From Nephrocerus scutellatus (taxonomy: Eukaryota; Arthropoda; Insecta; Diptera; Pipunculidae): a DNA stretch of 64,000 nt. A model generated the notes under the pieces. The model had not been told where the DNA came from. It did no database searches and worked only from the letters and a program-made list of their open reading frames with translations. Shown here one piece after another: positions 11,481 through 22,804 of this stretch; position 1 is the first letter of the stretch; each line of letters starts with the position of its first letter. Made by a program: the position numbers and the translations under genes. Location: the NCBI GenBank assembly GCA_947095585.1, contig OX352761.1, forward strand, positions 22,163,777-22,227,776. The letters are read 5' to 3'.

Positions 11481-13084
11481 CCTCAAAGTAATAGCTGTGC
11501 TATAATCTCGGCTTCTACCTCAATGCTGGCGCTAAACCACCAGTGACATCTGACTGAGCTGTGCTAATCATATCGATGCGTATAATATCAGTTGCAACGA
11601 TGACCTGAGGGATTTGCACAATTCTCTGCAATTCCATGTTAGAATAATTCCCTATATAAGCGCTTACATCATAATTTGGCATCGAAGGTTTCGATACGTT
11701 TGAAGTTATCGTAAAAAGAAAAAGAAAAAGCCTACGACTGCCGAAAAATTTGACGATAAGTTCGTTTTAAAATATGGACCTTTCAATAATAATTGACCTC
11801 GAATATCGTGTAAACTGAGAATAACTAATTGGCCTCAAAAATATACCATTCGCTCAAAAAATGCAAATTGCAATGATCATCATTTTTTTCTCTGCTACTC
11901 GAAAAGATAAAATGAAATTTGCTAAGGATTATGCCTGCATCTAAGTGATTCCCATGTGTTCTGTAAGCATTATGTAATACCCTGTTAGCCCGACGTATTT
12001 ATTATTGTATTTATGTTTGCAGATAAATCGTGACGTATCGAGCTATTGCCATCGGCAGACCCCTAATGAGATGAATTCACCCGTGCAATATCATTCATCT
12101 CAATGTTTGTAGATTGCTCTACCGATTCGTTACAAACACACTTAGCGTAGCCATGAGTAACTATCTTGTATAAAAGTTGGGCATGTGATTTATGCCAACC
12201 GGCCACAAAAGTAAAGGTATCACATTTTGTCACAGCCAATTTCAATTCGAATTCCCAATTAATAAATGCAAACCGAGCGAGAAATGTTCGTGCGCTCATT
12301 TTGAAAACACATGCATTACATACATATACCTACGCAACACACTAAAAAACTAAAAACTGGGACTACGCAAAAAACATGCGAGAGCAGCCAGCCAATCTAT
12401 TGCAATAGATCCTGGTGGGATCAACTGGTATCTCTGCCGCCGCTTAACTATCCTGTGATATCCTGGCCATTTAGAGCGAGCAATCGGTTGAATGAATATT
12501 CAAATCGTGATGATTGTATTCAGCGGTCCTGAAGCTTGAAGGATAAAGTAAAAGCGAAAAAATTATATTCACTATACATTTTGAAAAGCCTCTTCTCCCT
12601 CCTCCTATCACATAATTTACATATTCGATATATATTGGATTTCCATCTCAATTGGTGGCGATATTTTATTTTTATAAATTGGATATTTTAGAGAAAACTC
12701 AACATACGAAATTATTGCAACATAAATGGAATTTTGCATGGAATATGATGTAGTTGCCACGCGGACGAGTGAGTGTTAATGGGAAAATTCAGGGGCGTGC
12801 AGTTTTCTGTTAATTGGGGAAGTGCGGCATCACCAGAAATGTTTGTGAATTCATGCCACTTGCAATAATTGCTAATAGTTTAGTAGTAATTGTAATATCT
12901 CACGCCAGTCGCTGTCAGATTGCACAAAGCAATGGCAAAAGATACAAGAACGTCAGTGAAGGACTCGATAGTAAAGTCCAATGAAAATGATGAGCAGAGA
13001 GCTCTAGTTCGTCTCAGAATATATTTCACAGAATCTAAGTAATGAGTATTACCTTAACTTTAGGGTTAAAGTAATCATTGTCTT
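11481..13084. other. Intergenic, no gene recognised
   Basis: AT-rich sequence with short unassigned frames. The longest minus frame, at 12,063-12,299 (78 codons, ATG start), has no recognisable domain. No clear repeat or splice-site pattern was found. Confidence 0.5.
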
Positions 13085-13500
13085 TATCTGTTATAGGAAC
13101 AATTCTAACTTGCGGAGATGACATCGCAAGTTGTTCAGGCAGAGGTGGTCGGGAACATTCAAACAGTAAACATGGATGACTGGAATAGGGCCTCTGCATT
13201 GAGCTGATAATCTGCTAGACAGTAAAAAGCTTCCAGCTGGTGTGGATGGGATAATCCCGGCGGTTATGTAAGCTGGTTTATAAAGAATCTTTCTGCACCT
13301 CATAAGAGCATTCAGAAGCACCCAGGTACACGGCCACCTATCTACAGCTGGATGGTATGAGCTGAAGGGTGGCATGTATATCAACGGTTGGTACTAGGAA
13401 TTCTGTCCATTCCAAATCCTGCAGTCTAGGTTCGTTTGAGTGGAATGAAAAAAATTATGGCTAACTATATAAGGTCAGTTCTATTAAGAAGGGATCACAT
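13085..13500 (+). mobile_element. Non-LTR reverse transcriptase scrap
   Basis: A broken frame reads SKKLPAGVDGIIPAVM, then AGL*RIFLHLIRAFRSTQV. This resembles the APGxDGI region and following helix of Jockey-type RTs. Several stops are present and both ends are missing. The family cannot be fixed. Confidence 0.5.
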
Positions 13501-14340
13501 TCACTACATCGTCGTAAAGGTGGGGCGAACCCCGCGCTTACCCACCTTGCGGCATGAAGCATACTCTGGAACTAACTCCTATCCACCGTTGCTCCCTTCT
13601 TGAAGTAAGCCTTACAGCCCCACGATACATCCCCAGAACGAAACTGGATCTGCACCATAGTTTTACCAGTCAAGGCAGTCCGAAGTGTCCGCCTGGTCTC
13701 TCAGACTCAGTTTCCTTGAAGGTCAACCTTATCAGTTGGGCAAAACAAATCCCGTGGTACCAACTCGACCCTGGATAGGGTCTGACATCAATAGCTTCGG
13801 AAATTTCAGGTATGAGTGCCTGGGCAATTGCAGAGCAGACCTTGGCAGCACATCCGTGCGAAACCTAAGCCATCTCATTTGCCATCAGAATAGCTAGCTA
13901 TCCCGAGTTTTCCAAACGCGACCTTGGTCAGATCTGGCATCAAGAATCTCCCATTCGTTCAGGTATGAGTGCCTGGGCGGCTGCAAAGCAGTCCCTGGCA
14001 GCACATCCTTGCGGAACTTTGAACCCTATCATTTGCCACTAGGACAGCAAGTCATCCTAGGCCGTTTGGGTCCAAACCACATATGTTACACTTGACTACT
14101 CAAAGTAAAATAGTAATAAATACCAGTAGCCCTTTCTGGGTCGCTAAGTACGAAGAGCATGCTCTAAGTACCCGCGGCCCTTTATTTATCTTCCGTGGTA
14201 AGGCCCCGCACCATACCCATATATAGGTTTATGACGCAGCTGGACCACACCACGGTGTCGTAACCCTGACTGGGGTCCAGTTATGCCCCCACGTCATCCG
14301 GGACATATGACCTATGGTTTTTTAACGAGGTATCGCTCCT
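13500..14340 (+). repeat. Repeat C: dispersed, GC-richer, with an internal duplication of ~153 bp
   Basis: The word AGGTATGAGTGCCTGGGC occurs at 13,808 and 13,961, and flanking words (GCAGCACATCC, CATTTGCCA) repeat at the same 153-base offset. A diverged reverse copy lies at 23,520-24,003, sharing CAGCCCCACG, CATCCCCAGAAC, TTGGGCAA and CCGTGGTACCA. It may be the untranslated 5' part of a retrotransposon, since it precedes a family A fragment here, but that is inference. Confidence 0.55.
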
Positions 14341-14399
14341 CGGTGACGGCATCTCAGCCGAAATATTCCAAGCTAGAGCACAAGCACATCGGCTGATCT

Positions 14400-15800
14400 T
14401 CTACACACGGTCATACAGAGAGCGTGTGAAAATGATCAATTTCCTCAAGAGTGAAAAAGAGGGATGATGGTCAAGCTTCCAAAAAAGGGAAATCTGATGG
14501 ACTGTGGAAACTGGAGAGGTGTATGCGTTTTACCGGCCGTAGCCAACATAATAGCTAGATTCATATTAGAACGCGTTAAGGAGCATCTAGATTCAACTCA
14601 CGACGTCGAACAGGCAGGCTTTCGCTCTGGATCCTCTTGCATCGATCACATAAGCACCTTGCGGATCATAATAGAGCAATACGTCGAGTAAAGATCTCCG
14701 CTACATCAACTGTTCATCGACTTCAAGAAGGCTTTCGACAGCTTAAATCGAGATGCTACCTAGATGGTCCCGCGCAGGAGGGATATCCCAGAAAAACATA
14801 GCTTGTATCAAAGCTACAAACGAAGGAAGTTTATGTCACGTCCTACACAACGGTAAGGTGTCCGACGAATTTGAAGTCCAAAGTGGAGTACGTCAGGGGT
14901 GCATACTATCACCGCTGTTGTAGTGGTCATCAGCGATGTACTCCATGCAGCACTGACGGTAGGGTGCATTGGAATTCGATGGACTATGACAACATACCTT
15001 AAACACCTAGACTACGCTAACGATGTTTGCCTGCTCTCACATCGGATAATGGACCTTCATATGAATTATTTAAAAAATTTAAACACCGAAGCAAGCAAAG
15101 TGTAACTCAAGATAAACACAGCCAAAAGAAAATCCCTCAACACTTCTCAACTCCGCTCTCAACTCAACATTGCTTGGCAGGTAGTCGAAAAAGTTGACAA
15201 CTTTCTATACCTAGGAAGTGTGGTCTCGGCTGATCGCAATGGCACCGAACTGGATGTGTGCAGCAAAATCGGGAAAGCAAGGGCTGCGTTCGGAATGCTA
15301 TCGAAAGTCTGTAGTAGCAATGTTTTCAGCTTAAGAACTAAGCTTCGACTGTTCCGCTACAACGTCGAATCAGTACTGTTGTATGGGTGCAGTACTTGAA
15401 AGGTGGATACCACTACCACGTAAACAAATGCCTACGTATCATCTTGAGGATCTACTGGCTCAATCGTATATCCAACGACGAACTTTATCGGAAAACGGGA
15501 TAAGAACCTATAGACGTTATTGTGCGAAGGAAAAAGTGGCAGTGGATTGGACAAACACTACAGCGCGACAATAACTCCATTTGGAAATATGCCATGCAGT
15601 GTAACCCGCTCACCCAGGTATGTGGAACAGCGGGATGCCCTAGGAGAACGTATCGCAGGACAGTCGAGAAGGAAGCAGGGTCCTTGGGAATGAGTTGGAG
15701 GCAGCTCAAACGCGTTGCAGAAAAGAGAACAAGATGGCGCGTAAGCGTTGTTGACGCCTTATGCCCCGCGAGGAGTGAAAGGATTTAAGAAGAAAAGAAG
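14400..15800 (+). mobile_element. Non-LTR retrotransposon fragment, family A (RT core to C-terminus)
   Basis: Broken frames show VKLPKKGNLMDCGNWRGV, QAGFRSGSSCIDHISTLR, FIDFKKAFDSLN, GVRQGCILSPLL, LDYANDVCLLSHR (catalytic YADD altered to YAND), YLGSVVSADRNG and the C-terminal RRKKWQWIGQTLQR...CPRRTYRRT. The order and spacing match the copies at 7490 and 32,644. At least five frame changes make it a pseudogene. A short AT-rich tail follows from 15,790. Confidence 0.8.
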
Positions 15801-16039
15801 TAGCTTTAAGCTTCTATTTAATTATTTAACGTTTTATGTTAGGTGACTCAATAGATAGACTTAGATTAGTAAATATAAGTAATTATAAATAATATTTGCC
15901 GCGAAAGACCGTTGCGGTACAAGGCCTCTCGCGACCTTTCTAGTTGTGCGTATTATATTTTTGCACGCAAATGGAAGAGACCTACGATTTAATGCCGTAT
16001 CCGATACGATTTAATGCCGTATCCGAAAGGCGGGTTGAA

Positions 16040-16186
16040 TTTTTTTTTTTTTTTTTTCTCCCAAGTTTGTCAGACATTCGCGTGAAGTGGAGCCGTGAAA
16101 AAGATTTTTGGTTATTCTGGGACTTGAACCTCGAACCTCCTGCTTACAGGTCCAACGCACTAACCACGGTCCCCCAAGATTAGTAA
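16040..16186 (-). mobile_element. Probable tRNA-derived SINE
   Basis: On the minus strand there is a pol III-like A box, TGGTTAGTGCGTTGG (16,152-16,166), and a B box, GGTTCAAGTCC (16,120-16,130). The 3' end is an 18-base A-run (T-run at 16,040-16,057 on the plus strand). The acceptor stem does not close as in a working tRNA. Head, body and poly(A) in this order suggest a ~145-bp SINE. No clear flanking duplication was seen. Confidence 0.55.
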
Positions 16187-17014
16187 CAGTCTAAAAGTGT
16201 ATGGAATATCTTGGAATAGCGCTAATAGTGCAAACTATCCGGTTTTATAACATTACGAACTTTAACCTTATAAATTAAATCACAATTTAATGGACACCAC
16301 TGGAATAATGTTTGAAAATATTTAACATTCCATTCTCGCAATAAATAAATTTAAATATTCGAACATGAAAAGCAATATTTTGGAATCTGTTGTTAAGCAA
16401 TTACTACGTTGTTGATCATTAATACTCGTGTGAGAAATCTAATTAAACGAAAAAGAATAATCGTAATTTGAAATGCACTAAATTATAAAATAAGCAAGTA
16501 TCTACGAGTATGTATAGGTGTGTAGTATTGAGTGTAGAGAATTGTTTATAAACTATAATGTAAAGCAATAAATTATGTGGTATTATACATATATATAAGA
16601 TAGTAAAGCGAGCTTCTCAGCTCGCCATATGGATAATTGTAATTCATCCTAAAGGCTGAATTATCTTAAAAGGATTTTACTTTTAAAAAACATTTTTATT
16701 CTCTTAACCCCTATGAATAAAAAAAACTCAAAATTACACCATCGCAAGCTGACACGCGTCACGTCACCGCAAGCCAAGTTTTAAAACAAGTATTTAAAAA
16801 AAAATACACGCGCCACACGCGACGTCGTCACGCGTTACGTCATCGCAAGCCAAGCGCTTACCAATTGTTTTAAAACAAGTCCCATCAAATTCTGACTGGT
16901 AGAAGTCGCGATATACAACCGGACATACGTACAACCCGACAACCCGCCACACGTGTCCTCTGAATATTAGCTTAGCCCTTCGGGCTCGCAATAAATATTT
17001 CTTTTATAAATACC
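16187..17014. other. AT-rich intergenic, no gene recognised
   Basis: I see nothing coding. Around 16,740-16,870 a diverged direct repeat occurs (words CGCGTCACGTCA / CGCGTTACGTCA, then CGCAAGCCAAG, about 105 bases apart). Confidence 0.5.
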
Positions 17015-18130
17015 CTAGCCCATGTGGTAGACACTGCGACCTTAAAGATCTATTGTATCTTAGGGTGTCTTTAGTCTAAGAGACGTACCACCTCCCTAGT
17101 GAAGGATATAAGGACTAAGGTATATCCTTAGTGGCAGAGTTTCTCAACTCCGGCGTCGAGCATATTTCCTTGTGAAAGATGCTTTTCCTTAACCAAAGTA
17201 ATGCTGGGCATTTGCAGAGAATATGATCGGAACCGAGTTTTACTCTGTTGTGTCTGGCAAGAGTTTGCAGTGCATCGTAGCAGTTTTTAACTAATACAGA
17301 GTTAACTTTGTTAGACGACATTGCTTTAATTTTTACCTGGCTATCTGAAAAGATATATATTCTAGCGCCCTTAGTTCGTTAACTATAATGTTAATCCTGG
17401 CGCAGATCTCAATGGCATAGAGTTCCGCGTGGAGAACCGTGGGACTTTTCCAATTGGTATCGAGATTTTGGTGTTGGGTCCAAAGACAACAGCTCCAATT
17501 CCAGTTTCCATCTTCGATCCATCTGTGATCCAAACCTGACGTCTAGCGTCCAGTGCAGGAACGCCATTGCACCAGTTTTCCCGTCCAATATTTCTACTTC
17601 AAATAACCTGCCTGAAACAGTACTCCATGACTATAGTGTCAGGGTTTGTGCAAAACATGTCTCTTTCAGGAATTGAGCCAAGAATTTTTAGGAGACCCAC
17701 ATAGTCAGCCGGTTTGTACCCATATTCTAGTTGCAGCTTAATAGCGCGTCTAGCGTTATACCAAGATAGGCAATTCTTTGTAGCTTCTGAAACTAAGTTG
17801 CGTTGTCTGTTCAAGAATGGCCGCGTATGTGATAATAGGTCTCACTATCATTGTATACATCCAATGTATCATTTTAGGATTTAGACCTCAAGCTGTGCCG
17901 TAGAGGCGTCTACTGGCCTACAGGGCCCTAGTGGCGCGTTTGATGGCGGACTTGATATTAGAAAACTAGTAAACCGTTTATCAATAATGACGCAGAGATA
18001 TTTAACCTCACTGGAATAAAATAACGTGGTACATTTGATGATGATTTGTCCCAAATTAACCAGTCTTCTTTTCGTGAAAGGCACTAGAACGGTTTTGCAA
18101 GTATTAACGTGTAGTAAATCACCTTTTTTA
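17015..18130 (-). mobile_element. LOA-like fragment, family L1
   Basis: Reading down the minus strand: VPFTKRRLVNLGQIIIK and SEVKYLCVIIDKRF (post-RT), then the AIKLQLEYGYKPADYVG segment, then RNase H remains (HAELYAIEICARIN, VLVKNCYDALQTLARHNRVKLG), then the zinc region and 3' UTR. A deletion joins VKLG directly to SDHILCKCPAL, so the WVPGHQG part of RNase H and part of the zinc motif are gone. The 3' end is the word GGCTAGGGTA, as at 5750. The 5' side is cut by the family J element at about 18,131. Confidence 0.75.
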
Positions 18131-20270
18131 TAATTCGCGCACGCTTAAAGGGGTTCGCACCCTTATAATGTTCGGTTTTATGTTTGGCACAGTGTGGGCG
18201 TTAAGGAAAAGGAGGAGAAAAGAGAATATATCTATGAGCTTGTGTTTTGAATGTTTGTGGATCATATTTATGTGGGAAGACAGAGCTTGGCAGAGCATTC
18301 CACATACGTGTTGCACAGCTGAAGAACGAATCCCTGAACGAACTTAATTGTACGTCCGAAAATGGGCTTGAGGGTAAACTGATGAGTATTTAGAGCGCCA
18401 CGAGTATTGCGGTTGAATTCAATGAGAGGTGGCATGCGGCTGGTAATTTCTCTCGAGCACCGCTGGTAGAAGAAGCGATAAAAGAGTGACAAGCAGGAAA
18501 CGTTCCTACGGAGTTCAAGCGAATCTATTGATTTCGCTATATTTTCGTCACTGATAAGTCTTATCGCGCGGTTTTGTATTTTATCTGGCTGATGCAAAAT
18601 AGTTTTAGGTAAACCAGTAGACCAGATATGGCAAATTGTACTTAAGTTTAGGGCGAATAAAAGCCTTGTATATAGTAGCCAGATCCAAGGGAGTGAAATA
18701 TTTCATGCACCGGGCTAAAAAACCTAAACATTTCGCAGCATTATTGGCGTCGTTAAATATGTAGTCATTCCAACTAAGCTTGTCGTTAACGCACATACCG
18801 ACATTTGCGAGATTTTCAGTTTCCTCGATGCAAGTGCCATTCATGGATAATGGCATGGGATTTGGGATTCGCTTGGACGACATGAAGACAGCATTGGGTT
18901 TGGGAAGCGTTAAATTCTACTCGATTGTTTTCTCCCCATTGTATTATGCTGTCAAGGTCAGAATTTAACGTGCTTAACATACGTAGTGGTTTGAGTTCCA
19001 CATGAAAAGTGGAGGGACGTTCCTCAAACTTATATGAGAAGCTGAGAGTGCTGTCGTCGGTGAAAGAGTGAATTGGATTAGAAGTCACAGATAAAAGATC
19101 ATTAAACAAAATAAGGAAAAGAGTCGGGGACAAAACAGAACCCTGGGGAACGTCATCATTTAAGTAATGAACTTTAGACTTGAAACCGTCCAAAACAACT
19201 TGAATTGAGCGGTTCAAAAGAAATTATTAGAAAGCTTCTAATCCTATGAAACAGTTCGACTCCATAAGCACGCATTTTAGACAAAAGAGCTTGATTCCAA
19301 ACTCTGTCAAATGCCTTAGAAATATCGAGTGCTACAGCTTTGCTTTCTCAAAATGTATGCAAAGACCGGTTCCACTGTTCGGTGAGATATACCATCAAAT
19401 CACCAGTATAACGTTGCCCACGAAATCCGTACTGTCGGTCACTAAGAATTTCATTGGCTTCAAGATATTTCATGAGCTGAAAATTGATCAGCATTCCCAT
19501 GACCTTGGAAATAATGGATGTAAGTGCTATGGGTCGGTACGAAGAAGGAGATGACAGCATGCCTTTTTTTGGGTATAGGCTGGACAAAGGCTGTTTTCTA
19601 AGTGCAGAGCAATAGGACAGATGGAAAAGCTTACGCAATGGTAATGCCAGCTTGGAAATGGGGATGGGGGAAATACCATCTGGCCCAGCGGATTTGTGAT
19701 TGTTGAGATCGTTTAAAACTCTAGCAACTGCACGAGTACGAATGAATATCTGTCCCATAGAGTGTTTAATACACTGAGGTGCAGAAAGCAGCAATGCACA
19801 ATATAGAAGCGTGTAGTTAGCTGTAAAATGTGCAGCAAACAGATTGGCTTTATCTTTAGATTTGACAACTGGAGTGTCATTACAAATGAGCGTTGGAACG
19901 GACGACGCGTCTGTATTTTTGATTCTTTTCACGAATGAACGAAAATTTTTACTACCTTTGGGACATTGCAGTATTTTTTGCCTCAATTTTCAGTCGTAGG
20001 TGAATTTGACTCGCCGAAGATGAGCATTGTAATAATTTCTGACTCGTTTAAAATTTGTCCGGTTATCCTCAGTAGGGCATACCTCTTTAATCCTAGAAGC
20101 TTCATTACAGCTCGAGTCATACCATCCTCTTTAACAGACTTATACCTGGAGGGGAGAAAGTCTCTCATACCAATGTAGATATGATGTTTGTGATTTCATC
20201 AGCGGCAGCATCTACGTTGCTATCACGAAACAATAGCGGCCAGTTAATTTTCCCAAACAAGAATAAATGA
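18131..20270 (-). mobile_element. Jockey-superfamily-like non-LTR element, family J, 5' truncated
   Basis: Minus-strand blocks in order: SRYKSVKEDGMTRAV; FRSFVKRIKNTDASSVP; DKANLFAAHFTANY; NNHKSAGPDGISP; SYRPIALTSIISKVMGMLI; ILSDRQYGFRGQRYTGDL; PQGSVLSPTLFLILFNDL; SFTDDSTLSF (FADD changed to FTDD); NVGMCVNDKLSWNDYI; then NRAIRLISDENIAKSIDSL. The longest open piece is 212 codons (19,348-19,986). Motif A is in a frameshifted stretch. The 3' end has ATTATAAAAAA at 18,131, placed in family L1 sequence. Confidence 0.75.
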
Positions 20271-22189
20271 ACAAGTCTTTTTAACATATCGCCTCTAAGA
20301 TAGAACCATCCGTACTATGTGAACACCTAAAGCCACTCATCATCAAGCTGACTTTGGTGTTAGACCAAATAATCAGATCCTGGAGAAGACCGCGAAGAAG
20401 TACAGGCCAACGATTACAGGATTCCTGCATTCGGCGAAGATTCTGACAGTCTCACGCGATTGCAGCCGTTCGACGTTTTATTTGCTCGCAGTTATTATCG
20501 AAGGTTTATGTTTATCATCCAATGTAAGCACTCTATCCGAATATTACAACGCCTTTTATATAAGTTTTTCAAACTAGTGTTACTGTTATTCCAAGCAAGG
20601 CCAATATCAGGAATAGGAAGAGGTTTGTGCAGCAAAAATCTACATGAATGATCAAAGTAAAGAAGACCAATGCTAATTCAGAGCTTAGTTCCTCAGATAC
20701 ATTTCCCTTTTTTTGTTACAATGCATCGTCCACTAATACCCGAGTCCTTCTACCACCTTTTGTGCTTATCTTTAAGGAAGAACATAACTTAAGTCAACTT
20801 TATGCAGTAACTCAAAATCAAATCTTGAGTTAATCTAATTCCACGTTCTTTCTTTAGCTTTGATTTCTGCTTTTCGGAAAACCAAATCACAAAAAGAGAT
20901 TCAGAAATTCGACAAAAAGCCATCCTCAGTCTGACTTTTCCTCTAAATCAAATTCCATCCGATTGCAGATGACTGCACGACTGTGATAGTCGTATCGCAT
21001 ACAAATATAAGAAAAACAAACGCCATCAGCATCAACCATCTGCATCCATCTGTCCTAATAGATATAGTCACGTCATCAAAGTGTCCTTTTGAAAAATCCC
21101 CAAAAAATACGAATAGTACATGTATGCCAGTATACTACCCGTACTAGCACTCATACTCATACAATGTACAAAGAGAAAAATTGCGCCAACTGATTTCATA
21201 ATCCTAATGAAATTGTGCCATCATCTCTATCATCATTTTCATTATCCATGTTCTTGTAGTCTTTGTCGTCGACGCCTCTGTGTGTGCCATCTTGGATGCG
21301 TCATTGTCAGTCACTGTTGGTCCATCAGAGTGTTGGCCGACATGATCCTTGATAGCCAAACACTTCTGACTCTGAGTCAATATTTTATAGCAAACGCACT
21401 CTGATGTATGTGAGTGCCTGAAGCGTAGTGTAGGATAATTTACCCGGTGTAGCTCCTGTTCTTCTCGTGCAAGAAATACTCAATAGTATTAATCGAGATA
21501 GAGCCTGCAGCTTAAGCTTCTGTGACGTCTTTGTCTCATTCTCGTCTAAATAATATAAGCGAGTATGAATGGAAGGGATTAAGTTTCTCTATCTGCATGT
21601 TTGCAGCTTCTGGAGCAGCTGTCTTCTTTACAATTATCCTAGTGTTTCAGTGTTCGCTTGCAAATATATTTTACAAGCATACGGTCAGTGCAGTGTCAGT
21701 GCAATTGGCACATGATGAAGAGGAATTGATGGTACTTAGAGCAACAGAGTAATTTGGATACGTACTCGATGCTAGTAGGTATGTATGTACGGTATTATGT
21801 TGAAATTCCCCAAGGTACGTTTGTTTTACTGTACGGGGCATATTTGGGACTGTGGAATATACAGCGTTTGGTTCAATCGTACGAAGCGAGCTGATACAAA
21901 AGAAGAAGGTGGCACAACATACGCTTAACGTTTACTTTACGACTCGATGGTACTAAAATTTGCAATAAATTCAATGAGACTCACATGGACCTTTATGGAA
22001 GGTTAATACAGGTCCGTACACTACATCGTTTATTTAAAAGAAATAAGAACATTTCGCAAAATTAGCCTCAACAAGCTATCAAATAACAATCCTTTATGTA
22101 TTACACACTCACATGCGAAGTTTCAAGTAAAATAAAGATCTGCTGTTAGAATTACAGGTCAGTTATTATCTGAGATTTAAGAGGAATGG
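20271..22189. other. Intergenic, no gene recognised
   Basis: Nearly 2 kb of AT-rich sequence with scattered short frames. None shows a domain, a clear splice pattern or a repeat that I recognise. The first ~200 bases may be the decayed 5' continuation of family J. Confidence 0.45.
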
Positions 22190-22686
22190 TGTACTGTATG
22201 TACTGGGTGCACTGGATGTACTGAGTAAACTGGGTGTACTGAATATATACTGTGTGTACTGGGTGCACTGAGTGTACTGAGTATACTCGGTGTATTGAAT
22301 ATATACTGGGTGTACTGAATATATACTGGGTGTACTGGACGTACTGGGTGTACCGGGTGTACTGAGTATACTCGGTGTACTGAGTATATACTGGGTGTAC
22401 TGGACGTACTGGGTGTACTGGGTGTACTGAGTGTACTGAGTATACTCGGTGTACTGAGTATATACTGGGTGTACTGGACGTACTGGGTGTACTGAGTATA
22501 CTCCGTGTACTGAGTATATACTGGGTGTACTGTGTGTACTGGGTGTACTGTGTGTACATGGTGCACTGTGTATACTGGGTGCACTGAATATATACTGGGT
22601 GTACTGGACGTACTGGGTGTACTGAGTATATACTGGGTGTACTGGGTGTACTGAGTATACTGGGTGTACTGGGTGTACTGAGTATA
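22190..22686. repeat. Minisatellite with a 9-bp unit TGTACTGGG
   Basis: About 500 bases are built from TGTACTGGG, TGTACTGAG, CGTACTGGG and TATACTCGG nonamers, with occasional 11-base variants (TATATACTGGG) that shift the phase. A higher-order order (…GAG TATATACTGGG TGTACTGGA CGTACTGGG…) recurs several times. Because the unit is 9 bp and has no stop on the minus strand, three overlapping minus frames stay open as (QYT)n, (HPV)n and (PST)n. These are not genes. Confidence 0.9.
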
Positions 22687-22800
22687 CTTTTTTTCCTTTA
22701 TATAAAATCGTATTGCCAAGGGAGAACTCTTTGAATAGCTTGCGCCACGACAATAAGGTATTGTGACTAAATAAAAAAGTGGGACCATTTTTACAATTTA
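22687..22800 (-). mobile_element. 3' tail of a non-LTR element, same family as at 6978
   Basis: The minus strand ends with TCTCCCTTGGCAATACG, then TATATAAAGG and a short A-run next to the minisatellite. The match to 6978-7060 covers the CCCTTGGCAAT word and the A-rich end. No coding part is left. Confidence 0.45.
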
Positions 22801-22804
22801 AGTT

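Noticed and set aside
16118..16180. A functional tRNA gene on the minus strand
   Set aside because: A and B boxes are present, but the acceptor stem does not pair, and an A-rich tail follows. A SINE fits better.
22152..22788. Three long minus-strand frames (135, 195 and 203 codons)
   Set aside because: They are translations of a stop-free 9-bp minisatellite in three frames.
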